In this document: piece after piece, positions 6,706 through 15,218 of the stretch
How positions within the stretch are numbered: the stretch's first letter is position 1
Layout: each line of letters starts with the position of its first letter
Source of the DNA: Streptomyces sp. ISL-98
GTDB lineage: Bacteria; Actinomycetota; Actinomycetes; Streptomycetales; Streptomycetaceae
DNA length: 64,000 nt
Assembly (NCBI RefSeq): GCF_018614055.1
Contig: NZ_JAGGPB010000004.1
Coordinates: forward strand, 248,001 to 312,000
Direction: 5' to 3'
Notes under the pieces: generated by a model
Database searches by the model: none
What the model was told of the DNA's origin: nothing
What the model saw: only the letters and a program-made list of their open reading frames with translations
Position numbers and translations under genes: made by a program

Positions 6706-7551
6706 TCAGCGGGGTGAGACCACGACCCCCAGCAGCCCCGGCCCCGTGTGCGCGCCGATCACCGCCCCCACCTCGCTGACGTGCAATTCCGCCAGCCCCG
6801 GGACCCGTTCGCGCAGCCGCTCGGCCAGCTTTTCCGCCCGTTCCGGCGCCGCCAGGTGATGCACCGCGATGTCCACGCTGCGCGTCCCCGCACGGTCGGC
6901 CACGATCTCCTCCAGCCGGGCGATCGCCTTGGAGGCCGTACGTACCTTCTCCAGCATCTCGATCCGGCCACCGTTCAGCTCCAGCAGTGGCTTCACCGCG
7001 AGCGCCGAGCCGAGCAGCGCCTGGGCCGCGCCGATCCGGCCGCCCCGCCGCAGGTAGTCCAGCGTGTCGACGTAGAAGAACGCCGACGTCCCTGCCGCGC
7101 GCTTCTCCGCCTCGGCCACCGCCTCGTCGACCGTGCCGCCCGCATCGACGACCTCCGCCGCCGACAACGCGCAGAAACCGAGAGCCATGGCGACCATTCC
7201 GGTGTCCACCACCCGTACCGGCACGGGGGCGTCCTGTGCGGCGAGCACGGCGGCGTCGTACGTGCCGGAGAACTCGGACGACAGATGCAGCGACACGATC
7301 GACGTCGCACCGGTCTCCGCCGCCGCACGGTAGGCCGCCGCGAAGACCTCGGGGCTCGGCCTGGACGTCGTCACCGATTTGCGTTTCTGCAGGGCCTGGG
7401 CGAGCGTGCGGGCCGAGATTTCGGTGCCCTCTTCGAGGGCCTGATCGCCGATGACGACGGTCAGCGGCACCGCGGTGATGCCGTGCCGCTCCATCGTCTG
7501 GTGCGGCAGGTAGGCCGTTGAATCGGTGACGATAGCGACATGGCGGGACAT
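6706..7551 (-). CDS. DegV family protein (fatty-acid-binding, FakB-like)
   Basis: 281-residue cytoplasmic protein of the DegV family, which binds a fatty acid; in Firmicutes the FakB members present it to the kinase FakA. The N-terminus HVAIVTDSTAYLPHQTMERH has the family DST motif, and TSRPSPEVFAAAYR and SLHLSSEFSGTYDAA are the second and third signature blocks. The ATG at 7551 is chosen because homology begins exactly there; the longer frame adds an unrelated 32 residues. No fakA-like gene is adjacent, so the partner kinase would be elsewhere. Confidence 0.9.
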   Translation of the reverse strand: MSRHVAIVTDSTAYLPHQTMERHGITAVPLTVVIGDQALEEGTEISARTLAQALQKRKSVTTSRPSPEVFAAAYRAAAETGATSIVSLHLSSEFSGTYDAAVLAAQDAPVPVRVVDTGMVAMALGFCALSAAEVVDAGGTVDEAVAEAEKRAAGTSAFFYVDTLDYLRRGGRIGAAQALLGSALAVKPLLELNGGRIEMLEKVRTASKAIARLEEIVADRAGTRSVDIAVHHLAAPERAEKLAERLRERVPGLAELHVSEVGAVIGAHTGPGLLGVVVSPR

Positions 7552-7711
7552 GAGCGGGAGGTTACCCGGCGAGGGCGCCCGACGGCAGTCCGGCCCCTCC
7601 CAACGGTCCGCCTGGGATCGCCCTGGATGATCCACCCGACTGATCAATTCCAGAGTGAAACATCCATCTCAGCGGGGTGCCCTCCGGACCTCAACAGGTA
7701 CTCGCCGTACC

Positions 7712-8458
7712 TCAACGGGTGCTCTCCGGACGCGCTGCCTTCTGCCACGGGTAGGTCGGCTGCTGCTGAGGGTCGCGCGCGGTGATGGCCTCCGGCCCGG
7801 CACCCCAGCCCGCCTGCTCGGCCCCGCCGCCTTCTTTTCCGGCTTCTTTTCCGGCCTTCTCCGCCTTCGCGTCCGCCTCCGGCCAAGTCTGCGCAGACGC
7901 CGCCCCGGGCTCCGTCGTCGCCCAGTGCCGCAGCGCGCCCGACTCCACCTCGATCTGCGCGCTCAGCGAGGCCAGGTCATCGTTCGCGAACTGCTGCGCC
8001 CGGTCCCGCGCCGCCCACCGCAGTGAGTCCGCCGCGTGCGTCACCCGCTCCGTGCGCTCACGCAGATCCGGCAGCCGCTCCGCGACCCGCGTCTTGTCCG
8101 GCTCGCGCTCCAGCCGCTTCAGCTCGTCGTCCAGCTCGTGTCCGTGACCGCTCAGCCGCTGGAACAGGCCGATCGACTCCGACAGGGACGCGTCTTCGGC
8201 CACACCCGCCTGCAGCGCCTCCTGCGTGGCCCTCATCGACGTACGCAGAGAAAGCCTCAGCTGTGCCAGCTCGCCCGCCACGCCGGACTGCCCGTAACTC
8301 TTGGCCCGCAGGGTGGTGTCCTCGACGGTGCGGCGTGCCTGCGTGATCGTGCGGTCCACGCCGCGCTTGGCCGCGCCGACCGCCTTCACGCCCACGTACA
8401 CCCCCAGTCCCACGAACGCCACAAAGAGCAGCGTCAGGATCAGGATGACGGCTTCCAT
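7712..8458 (-). CDS. Conserved membrane-anchored coiled-coil protein
   Basis: 248-residue protein of unknown function with one N-terminal membrane helix (MEAVILILTLLFVAFVGLGV), followed by a long helical region rich in Arg, Glu and Leu (DELKRLEREPDKTRVAERLP) that should form a coiled coil, and a Gly/Ala/Pro tail. It matches, from memory, a conserved Streptomyces hypothetical at this position next to leuS. It resembles phage-shock or DUF948-like scaffold proteins only in overall shape. The next 140 bp downstream of leuS hold a terminator, so it has its own promoter or reads through. Confidence 0.75.
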   Translation of the reverse strand: MEAVILILTLLFVAFVGLGVYVGVKAVGAAKRGVDRTITQARRTVEDTTLRAKSYGQSGVAGELAQLRLSLRTSMRATQEALQAGVAEDASLSESIGLFQRLSGHGHELDDELKRLEREPDKTRVAERLPDLRERTERVTHAADSLRWAARDRAQQFANDDLASLSAQIEVESGALRHWATTEPGAASAQTWPEADAKAEKAGKEAGKEGGGAEQAGWGAGPEAITARDPQQQPTYPWQKAARPESTR

Positions 8459-8515
8459 GAGGGCCCCTCCGTTGTCGGACCACTCGGGTTCGGTGGTCCC
8501 TCAACGGTAAACGGA

Positions 8516-8558
8516 ACGGGCAGGCCGAGGGTTCCATCGGAACCCCCAACCTGCCCGT
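8516..8558 (-). terminator. leuS terminator
   Basis: ACGGGCAGG at 8516-8524 pairs with CCTGCCCGT at 8550-8558, and inside it GGGTTCC pairs with GGAACCC. The hairpin begins about 40 bp past the leuS stop at 8601 on the minus strand. Confidence 0.65.
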
Positions 8559-8600
8559 AGGGGAAAGCACCTACTCACGCCTGCCAGTACCTACCGGCAG

Positions 8601-11474
8601 CTACGCCGGCACGATGTTGACCAGCTTCGGCGCCCGCACGATCACCTTGCGGATCCCGGCGCCGCCCAGCGCGGCAACGACCGCCGGGTCGGCCAGCGCC
8701 AGCTTCTCCAGCTCCTCGTCACCGATCGACGGCGAGATCTCCAGCCGGGCCCTGACCTTGCCCTTGATCTGCACGACGCACGTCACGGTCTCGTCCACGA
8801 CATACGCCGGATCGACCACCGGGAAGTCCTGGTGCACCACCGAATCGGTGTGCCCCAGCTTGCGCCACAGCTCCTCGGCGATGTGCGGAGCCAGCGGCGC
8901 GACCAGCAGCACCAGCCGCTCGGCGACAGAACGCGACAGCGGTCCGCCCGACTTGGTCAGGTGGTTGTTCAGCTCGGTGATCTTGGCGATGGCGGTGTTG
9001 AAGCGCAGCCCGGCCATGTCCTGTCCCGCGCCGTCGATCGCCTTGTGCAGCGCACGCAGCGTTGCCTCGTCCGGCTCGGCGTCGGTGACGGTGACCTCAC
9101 CGGTCGTCTCGTCGACGACATTGCGCCAGACCCGCTGCAGCAGCCGGTACTGGCCCACCACCGCGCGCGTGTCCCACGGCCGCGACACATCCAGCGGGCC
9201 CATCGCCATCTCGTACAGGCGCAGGGTGTCCGCGCCGTACTCGGCGGAGATCTCGTCCGGAGTGACGGCGTTCTTCAGGGACTTGCCCATCTTGCCGGAC
9301 TCACGCTTGACCGGCTCACCCTGGTAGAAGTACTTGCCGTCGATCTCCTCGACCTCGGCCGCCGGCACGTACACGCCGCGCGCGTCGGTGTAGGCGAAGG
9401 CCTGGATCATGCCCTGGTTGTACAGCTTGTGGAACGGCTCGGACGACGAGATGTGCCCCAGGTCGAACAGCACCTTGGACCAGAACCGTGCGTACAGCAG
9501 GTGCAGTACGGCGTGCTCGGCCCCGCCGACATACAGGTCGACACCGCCGTGCGGCATGCCCTCCCGCGGGCCCATCCAGTACCGCTCGATGTCCGGGTCG
9601 ACCAGCTTCTCGCTGTTGTGCGGGTCCAGGTAGCGCAGCTCGTACCAGCAGGAACCGGCCCAGTTGGGCATGGTGTTGGTCTCACGCCGGTACCTCTTCG
9701 GGCCCGCGCCGTCGCCCAGGTCCAGGGTGACGTTCACCCAGTCCTCGTTGCGCGACAGGGGCGTCTCCGGCTGCGTGTCGGCGTCCTGCGGGTCGAAGGT
9801 GCGCGGCGAGTAGTCCTCGACCTCCGGCAGCTCCAGCGGCAGCATCGACTCGGGCAGCGCGTGTGCGATGCCGTCCTCGTCGTAGACGATCGGGAAGGGC
9901 TCGCCCCAGTAGCGCTGGCGGCTGAACAGCCAGTCGCGCAGCCGATAATTGACGGTGCCCTCGCCGATGCCGCGCGCGGCCAGCCATTCGGTGATCTTCG
10001 CCTTGGCGTCGACGACACCCAGCCCGTCCAGCGAGATGTCGGCGCCGGAGGAGTTCACGATCTTCGCGTCGTACGAGGAGAAGGCGTCGTCCCACTCCGC
10101 CGGGTCCGTCCCGCGACCGTCCGACGGCTCGACGACACAGCGCATCGGCAGCTCGAAGGCGCGCGCGAAGGCGAAGTCACGCGAGTCGTGCGCCGGTACG
10201 GCCATGATCGCGCCGGTGCCGTAGCCCATCAGCACGTAGTCGGCGATGAAGACGGGGACCTTTTCGCCGCTGACCGGGTTGGTCGCGTACGCACCGGTGA
10301 AGACACCGGTCTTGTCCTTGGCCTCGGCCTGCCGCTCGACGTCCGACTTCGACGCGGCCTGGTTGCGGTACGTCTCGACGGCCTCGGCGGGGGTGGCGTG
10401 ACCGCCGGTCCACACGTCGTGGGTGTCCTCCGGCCAGGCGGCCGGGACGATCTTCTCGACCAGCTCGTGCTCGGGCGCCAGCACCATGTAGGTGGCGCCG
10501 AACAGGGTGTCCTGGCGGGTGGTGAAGACGGTGATCGCGTCGGAGTCGCCGACCGGGAAGTCGACCCGCGCGCCTTCGCTGCGCCCGATCCAGTTGCGCT
10601 GCTGCAGCTTGATCGCCTCGGGCCAGTCCACGCCGTCCAGGTCGTCCAGCAGGCGGTCCGAGTAGGCGGTGATGCGCATGTTCCACTGGCGCAGCTTGGC
10701 CTTGAAGACGGGGAAGTTCCCGCGCTCGGAGCGGCCGTCGGCGGTGACTTCCTCGTTGGCCAGTACGGTGCCCAGGCCCGGCGCCCAGTTCACGGGCGCC
10801 TCGGAGGCGTACGCCAGCCGGTACTCGCCCAGGATGTGGGCGCGCTCGTTGGCGCTCAGCTCACTCCAGGGGCGCGTGTCCGGCGTCGTGCGCTCCCCGC
10901 TCTCGAACTGGGCCACCAGCTCGTCGATCGGCCGGGCCCGGCCCGCCTCCTTGTCGTACCAGGAGTTGAAGATCTGCAGGAAGATCCACTGGGTCCACTT
11001 GTAGTAGTCCGGGTCGATCGTCTCGAAGGAGCGGCGCTTGTCGTGGCCCAGGCCCAGCCGGCGCAGCTGGTCCTTCATGTTCTCGATGTTCGCCTCGGTG
11101 GAGACCCGGGGGTGCGTGCCGGTCTGCACGGCGTACTGCTCGGCGGGCAGGCCGAAGGCGTCGAAGCCCAGCGTGTGCAGGACGTTGTGCCCGGTCATGC
11201 GCTGGTAGCGGGCGAAGACGTCGGTCGCGATGTAGCCCAGCGGGTGCCCGACGTGCAGGCCCGCACCCGAGGGGTACGGGAACATGTCCATGATGAACTT
11301 CTTGGGCTTGGCGGCCATGGCCGCGTCGCCCGACAGGTCCCCAGTGGGATTCGGCGCCTCGTACGTACCCTCGGCGTCCCAGAAGTCCTGCCAGCGTGCC
11401 TCGATGTCGGCGGCCATCGCCGCCGTATAGCGGTGCGGAGCTGCCGCCTCGGCACCTGAATTCGTCTCGCTCAT
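8601..11474 (-). CDS. leuS: Leucyl-tRNA synthetase
   Basis: Class I aminoacyl-tRNA synthetase charging tRNA-Leu; 957 residues, the usual bacterial size. The HIGH-type motif is HVGH at residues 74-77 ([20 protein letters not shown]) and the KMSKS-type loop is KMGKSLKN near residue 728. The large CP1 editing insertion lies between them ([20 protein letters not shown], residues ~320-340), and a C-terminal anticodon-binding and LeuRS-specific domain ends the protein. The ATG at 11474 is preferred to one 15 codons upstream since homologues begin near SETNSGAE. Upstream is a leucine-codon leader peptide and an attenuator hairpin, so expression should rise when Leu-tRNA charging falls. Confidence 0.97.
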   Translation of the reverse strand: MSETNSGAEAAAPHRYTAAMAADIEARWQDFWDAEGTYEAPNPTGDLSGDAAMAAKPKKFIMDMFPYPSGAGLHVGHPLGYIATDVFARYQRMTGHNVLHTLGFDAFGLPAEQYAVQTGTHPRVSTEANIENMKDQLRRLGLGHDKRRSFETIDPDYYKWTQWIFLQIFNSWYDKEAGRARPIDELVAQFESGERTTPDTRPWSELSANERAHILGEYRLAYASEAPVNWAPGLGTVLANEEVTADGRSERGNFPVFKAKLRQWNMRITAYSDRLLDDLDGVDWPEAIKLQQRNWIGRSEGARVDFPVGDSDAITVFTTRQDTLFGATYMVLAPEHELVEKIVPAAWPEDTHDVWTGGHATPAEAVETYRNQAASKSDVERQAEAKDKTGVFTGAYATNPVSGEKVPVFIADYVLMGYGTGAIMAVPAHDSRDFAFARAFELPMRCVVEPSDGRGTDPAEWDDAFSSYDAKIVNSSGADISLDGLGVVDAKAKITEWLAARGIGEGTVNYRLRDWLFSRQRYWGEPFPIVYDEDGIAHALPESMLPLELPEVEDYSPRTFDPQDADTQPETPLSRNEDWVNVTLDLGDGAGPKRYRRETNTMPNWAGSCWYELRYLDPHNSEKLVDPDIERYWMGPREGMPHGGVDLYVGGAEHAVLHLLYARFWSKVLFDLGHISSSEPFHKLYNQGMIQAFAYTDARGVYVPAAEVEEIDGKYFYQGEPVKRESGKMGKSLKNAVTPDEISAEYGADTLRLYEMAMGPLDVSRPWDTRAVVGQYRLLQRVWRNVVDETTGEVTVTDAEPDEATLRALHKAIDGAGQDMAGLRFNTAIAKITELNNHLTKSGGPLSRSVAERLVLLVAPLAPHIAEELWRKLGHTDSVVHQDFPVVDPAYVVDETVTCVVQIKGKVRARLEISPSIGDEELEKLALADPAVVAALGGAGIRKVIVRAPKLVNIVPA

Positions 11475-11544
11475 GATCCTCAAAGCTCCATCGATCGTCT
11501 CTGCCCGCGGCTGCGACATTCAGGCTGCTGACACTCAGCAAACG

Positions 11545-11651
11545 AAAAATCCCCTCGCACAGGAGGGGACGCCGCGCCGATTCCGACCGGATCTTTCATC
11601 CGTCGGTAGTGATCAGCGCGGCTCGCTAAGCAGAAGGCGTACGGCACGCAT
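11545..11651 (-). promoter_or_regulatory. Leucine-responsive attenuator of leuS
   Basis: Read on the minus strand: a 12-codon leader (11651-11613), then alternative stems, then a hairpin with a 7-bp perfect stem (11550-11556 with 11563-11569, 6-nt loop) followed by five T (11549-11545), 70 bp before the leuS ATG. GCCGCGC at the end of the leader is complementary to GCGCGGC just before the terminator, and CCGAC pairs with GTCGG between them. These give the mutually exclusive structures expected of classical attenuation. Attenuators before leuS in some Streptomyces have been predicted by comparative analysis (recalled). The exact antiterminator is inference. Confidence 0.8.
11613..11651 (-). 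CDS. leuS leader peptide (12 aa)
   Basis: Short frame encoding MRAVRLLLSEPR. Three consecutive leucine codons (CTT CTG CTT) include CTT, which is rarely used in this genome, so ribosome stalling there should report charged tRNA-Leu. The stop is 44 bp before the attenuator hairpin. Confidence 0.75.
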   Translation of the reverse strand: MRAVRLLLSEPR

Positions 11652-11932
11652 GGCGTCAGGGTACCGCAGGGCCCGCGAGGGGTGCGCCGAGTATCCACAG
11701 GGCGGACGAAGCGGGACTGCGCCGGGCCGGACGGCGCGGGAGCCCGGCCGGGGCCGGGTGGACCTCGGCCTCGCCCCGAGGTTACTCCGCGTATCGGCCC
11801 TATCCGGGGCAACGTTCGAGCAAGTTTTCCCACAACCCCCGCACTAAACCTCCAAAGCGCGCACTGCCTGGTATGGGGCGACCTAGCATGCGGCAACGGG
11901 ACCACTTTGCCGAACCATTCGGAGTCGCCCCC

Positions 11933-13318
11933 ATGAACCCCCACCGCAAGATCCGCTCATCCATCTCACTCCCCGTGTTGAGTCGCCCGGCCCAAGGAGG
12001 CCTCACCGCCGCCGCGTTGCTGCTCATACCCCTGATCGCCATAGTCGGCAGCGACAGCCTGCGCGCCGCACTCGACTTCACCACGGGCGTCCTCTCTCTG
12101 GTCTCGCTCACCGCCGCCGTCGGCTGGGGCCTGCTGGCCACCGACCGGCTGCTGCTCCAGCCGCGCCACCGCCTCCTCGCGCAGGGCATCCACCGGGCCA
12201 CGGCCGTCGCCTCGCTCGGTTTCCTCCTGCTACATGTGACGGTCAAGGTCTCGCTCGGGCACGTGGCACTTCTCGGAGCCCTCGTCCCCTTCGGTCTCGG
12301 CGTCAGCGGTACGTCCGGACTCATCGGATTCGGCTCGCTCGCCGGAATCCTCATGGTCGTCGCCGCCTCGACCGGTGCGCTGCGCAGCGCCTTCGCCACC
12401 CCCGGCCGCATCGCGGGCCGCTGGCGGGCGCTGCACATGGTCGCCTACCCCGCCTGGGGATCGGCCCTGGTGCACGGCCTGTTCGCGGGCCGGCCGGCCG
12501 CGGGCTGGGTCGTCACGATGTACGGCCTGTCCCTCACGGCGGTGGTCGCCGCCCTCTCGCTGCGTATGCTCCCGCCCCCGCTCAAGCGGACCGTCGCCGA
12601 CCGCATCGTGGCCCTGGCCACCTCGGGCTCGCTGGCTCAGGCGCCCGACCCGGCGCCACGTGACGCCGCGCTGTCCCCGCTGCCGGGCGCCGGGGCCGTA
12701 CCGCCGCAGAAGCCGGAGCGGGCGCCGCGCCAGTCCGAGCAGCTGTTCCGGGACCCGCCGGAGCCCCAGCGCCTCGCGGCCCCGGCGCCGCCCCTGTACG
12801 AGGCCGGGCTTCCCCGCTCCCCCGGGCTCAACTCGGCGCCGGACACCGGCATATCGGCCGCGTACCGTGCCGTGTCGGCGGCGTCGGCCGCATCCGCCCC
12901 AACCGAGCGGATTCCCCTGGCGGAACAGATCCCCATGACCGAGGAGATCCCGGTCCAGCCGGCGCCTCCCTCGGCCGGCCCGGCACCGTCCCGTTGGCCC
13001 ACCCCCTCGCCCCCGCCCCCCGCGCAGGCCGTACGCCCCCCGTACGACCCCGACCGTGCGGCGTACGGCCCGGGGGCAGTGCCCGCTCCGGACTACCCGG
13101 CGTACAGCCCGGGCGACTACCCCGCCCCTGACACCCCTCCGTACGACCCGGTCGCGGCCCCCGCTTCCGGAGCCCCCTCATACGGCGCCGAGGCCCCGAC
13201 CGGACCGCTCACCGACCCGCTCACCGGCCCTCTCGACGGCACAGACCCAGCGCCTGGCCCGCTCTACCGGCCGGCCGCCGGGGAGCCCTGGCACGCACCC
13301 GCAGGAGAACGACGTTGA
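11933..13318 (+). CDS. Cytochrome b/ferric-reductase-like membrane protein
   Basis: 461-residue protein. The ATG at 11933 is preferred because GGAG lies at 11921-11924. The first ~215 residues hold about six membrane helices with paired His typical of heme-b proteins: QGIHRATAVASLGFLLLHVT and ALHMVAYPAWGSALVHGLFA. This resembles ferric-reductase-like or cytochrome b561-like transmembrane domains. The remaining ~240 residues are a disordered Pro/Ala/Tyr tail in the cytosol. Its stop overlaps the TTG start of the NuoF-like gene (TTGA), so the two are coupled and probably form one electron-transfer complex across the membrane. The substrate is unknown. Confidence 0.75.
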   Translation: MNPHRKIRSSISLPVLSRPAQGGLTAAALLLIPLIAIVGSDSLRAALDFTTGVLSLVSLTAAVGWGLLATDRLLLQPRHRLLAQGIHRATAVASLGFLLLHVTVKVSLGHVALLGALVPFGLGVSGTSGLIGFGSLAGILMVVAASTGALRSAFATPGRIAGRWRALHMVAYPAWGSALVHGLFAGRPAAGWVVTMYGLSLTAVVAALSLRMLPPPLKRTVADRIVALATSGSLAQAPDPAPRDAALSPLPGAGAVPPQKPERAPRQSEQLFRDPPEPQRLAAPAPPLYEAGLPRSPGLNSAPDTGISAAYRAVSAASAASAPTERIPLAEQIPMTEEIPVQPAPPSAGPAPSRWPTPSPPPPAQAVRPPYDPDRAAYGPGAVPAPDYPAYSPGDYPAPDTPPYDPVAAPASGAPSYGAEAPTGPLTDPLTGPLDGTDPAPGPLYRPAAGEPWHAPAGERR

Positions 13319-14892
13319 ATGTCCCCCTTCCCGACGTACCCGAAGTCCGCGTCGTCGGTCTTCCCCAGCTGACCACCGGCTTCGATCTCGTCGAGCGCCT
13401 CGACCTCGGCATGCACCTCAAGGTGCACGGCCCGCTGGAGCCGATGGGCGGGGAGCGCCTGGCCGAGCTCGCCGATGCCATATCCCTGCGCGGCCGGGGA
13501 GGCGCGGGCTTCCCCTTCGGGAAGAAGCTGCGGGCGGTCGCCCAGGCGTCCATCCGGCGCGGTGTACGGCCGGTCGTCGTCATCAACGGCAGTGAGGGCG
13601 AGCCCGCCTGCCGCAAGGACACCGTCCTGCTCAACCGCGCCCCCCACCTCGCCCTGGACGGCGCCCTGCTGGCCGCAGAGGCCCTCGGCGCCCGCACTCT
13701 GATCGTCGGCGTCACCCGGAACTCCACCGAGGCCTCCATCCGCGCCGCGTTCGCAGAGCGCGGCCTGTCCGACCGGCGTGGACAGCAACTGCGCGCGCGG
13801 ATCGTACGGACCCCTGAGCGCATGGTCTCCGGCGAGGCGTCCTCGCTGATCCGCGCCGCGAACGGCGGCCCCGCCCTGCCGCCGGGTCGCCGCGAGCGCG
13901 CCTCCGAGACAGGGGTCGGGGGCGCCCCGACGCTGCTGTCCAACACGGAGACGTTCGCGCAGCTGGCCGTGGCCGCCCGCATCGGCGCCCGCCGTTACTG
14001 CCACACCGGCCTGGAGAACGAACCGGGCACCGTCATGCTCACCATCTCCGGCGCTGTATCGCGCCCGATGGTCGTCGAGGTGCCGACGGGAGTGCCGCTC
14101 CGTTACGTCCTCCAGCTCGCCGGCGCCCCGCCCCTGCCGCAGGGCGTACTGACCGGCGGCTATCACGGCAACTGGATCGACGCGGTCGCCGCGCACGACG
14201 CCGTGATCTCCCGCGAGTCCCTCGCCTCGTTCGGCGGCGCCCTTGGCGCGGGCGCGATCCTCCCCATCGGCCCGGAGACCTGCCCGCTGGGTGAGTCGCT
14301 GCGCGTCGCGAACTGGCTGGCGGCCGAAACGGCGGGCCAGTGCGGCCCCTGCCGGCTGGGCCTGCCCGCAGCTGCCGGGGGCCTGTCGGACGTACTGAAC
14401 GGCGGCGGCCAGGCCGCACTGGAGGCCCTGCGCGAGGTCACACAGGCCGTGAAGGGCCGCGGTGCGTGCAAGCACCCGGACGGCTCCGTGCGGTTCTTCG
14501 TCTCCACCCTGAATGCCTTCACGGACGATCTGGCGGCGCACGTCCTGGGCGGCGGCTGTGGCCGCGAGACGACCGGCGTACTGCCCCTCCCGGGACCGGG
14601 TTACGAGGAAGAGGGCATCCCGAGCGGCGAGAAGCTCGCCGTGGACTGGACGCTCTGCAAGGGCCACGGGCTCTGCGCGGACATCATCCCCGAGCTGATC
14701 CGGCTCGGCCCCGACGGCTATCCGGCGCTCGCGGACGCGTCGGTCCCCGTGCATCTGCGGGGCCGCGCACAGCGCGCCGTGCGCCGCTGCCCCGCGCTCG
14801 CCCTCCGGATCGAACAGGAGGCTCCCGAGCGGCCGGCACGGCCCGCTCTGCCGATGAGCAACAGGAGGGCTCTGGGCAGCGGCAGGGACTGA
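13315..14892 (+). CDS. NuoF-like flavoprotein fused to a C-terminal ferredoxin
   Basis: 525-residue protein from a TTG start with GCAGGAG at 13301. It follows NuoF order: FMN/NADH region LRGRGGAGFPFGKKL (~58-72) and VINGSEGEPACRKDT, then the SLBB region (VEVPTGVPLRYVLQLAG), then the Fe-S region ETAGQCGPCRLG (~340) with a later GACKHP. The usual SCGxCxxC site reads AGQCGPC, so the first ligand Cys is Ala. Residues ~440-505 are an added ferredoxin with CKGHGLC and RRCPAL, three Cys, as in 3Fe-4S ferredoxins. It likely moves electrons between NAD(P)H or a ferredoxin partner and the upstream membrane cytochrome; the direction is unknown. Confidence 0.8.
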   Translation: MNVPLPDVPEVRVVGLPQLTTGFDLVERLDLGMHLKVHGPLEPMGGERLAELADAISLRGRGGAGFPFGKKLRAVAQASIRRGVRPVVVINGSEGEPACRKDTVLLNRAPHLALDGALLAAEALGARTLIVGVTRNSTEASIRAAFAERGLSDRRGQQLRARIVRTPERMVSGEASSLIRAANGGPALPPGRRERASETGVGGAPTLLSNTETFAQLAVAARIGARRYCHTGLENEPGTVMLTISGAVSRPMVVEVPTGVPLRYVLQLAGAPPLPQGVLTGGYHGNWIDAVAAHDAVISRESLASFGGALGAGAILPIGPETCPLGESLRVANWLAAETAGQCGPCRLGLPAAAGGLSDVLNGGGQAALEALREVTQAVKGRGACKHPDGSVRFFVSTLNAFTDDLAAHVLGGGCGRETTGVLPLPGPGYEEEGIPSGEKLAVDWTLCKGHGLCADIIPELIRLGPDGYPALADASVPVHLRGRAQRAVRRCPALALRIEQEAPERPARPALPMSNRRALGSGRD

Positions 14893-14940
14893 CGGCTGAC
14901 GTCGGGGTGGCGGCCGACGGCCGCCACCCCGACGGGTCCC

Positions 14941-14970
14941 GACGGGAAACGACGGGAAACGACGGGAAAC
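14941..14970 (+). repeat. Three tandem copies of GACGGGAAAC
   Basis: Three perfect 10-bp copies in a row between the NuoF-like gene and the tRNA terminator. No gene overlaps them. A partly matching copy precedes them. Confidence 0.85.
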
Positions 14971-14972
14971 GA

Positions 14973-15014
14973 AAAGATCCCGTCCGATCGATTCGATCGG
15001 ACGGGATCTTCTTT
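14973..15014. terminator. Bidirectional terminator before tRNA-Ala copy 1
   Basis: A near-perfect stem of about 17 bp with a very short loop (AAGATCCCG at 14974 through CGGGATCTT at 15010), with TTCTTTCT on the plus side and TTTTCG on the minus side. It serves both the NuoF-like gene and the tRNA gene. Confidence 0.85.
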
Positions 15015-15017
15015 CTG

Positions 15018-15090
15018 TGGAGCTAAGGAGAATTGAACTCCTGACCTCCTGCATGCCATGCAGGCGCTCTACCAACTGAGCTATAGCCCC
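15018..15090 (-). tRNA. tRNA-Ala(GGC), copy 1
   Basis: 73-nt cloverleaf on the minus strand. Acceptor GGGGCTA pairs with TAGCTCC, including the G3-U70 wobble pair that defines alanine identity, with A73 as discriminator. The anticodon stem CCTGC/GCAGG encloses the loop ATGGCAT, anticodon GGC. The D arm is AGCTCAGTTGGTAGAGC, and the T loop is TTCAATT. The CCA end is not encoded in full. It is identical to the copy at 19231-19303. Confidence 0.97.
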
Positions 15091-15135
15091 TTGTTTGCTG
15101 CCGTTTGCGGGCTTCCCCGCTGCGGCTTCGCCAAC

Positions 15136-15164
15136 ATTACACGGTCCCCCCTGCCCTTCACCAA
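15136..15164 (-). promoter_or_regulatory. Putative promoter of tRNA-Ala copy 1
   Basis: On the minus strand TTGGTG (15164-15159) and TGTAAT (15141-15136) are 17 bp apart, about 46 bp before the tRNA 5' end. The match to vegetative consensus is moderate. Confidence 0.4.
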
Positions 15165-15218
15165 ATCGTTTGCCCGCACACGTGTTCTGTACGCACACGA
15201 CCGGTACTGTCTGCCTGC

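Noticed and set aside
8832..11459. 875-codon plus-strand open frame antisense to leuS
   Set aside because: It is a mirror frame produced by the high third-position GC of leuS; no ribosome site, no recognisable domain, and leuS is certain.
14941..14970. Tandem 10-bp repeats considered as a CRISPR or origin iterons
   Set aside because: Three contiguous copies without spacers and no associated genes; too short for either.
15018..15090. tRNA-Ala as attachment site of the left element
   Set aside because: The element ends in comEC 10 kb away, and no partial tRNA copy lies at its boundary.
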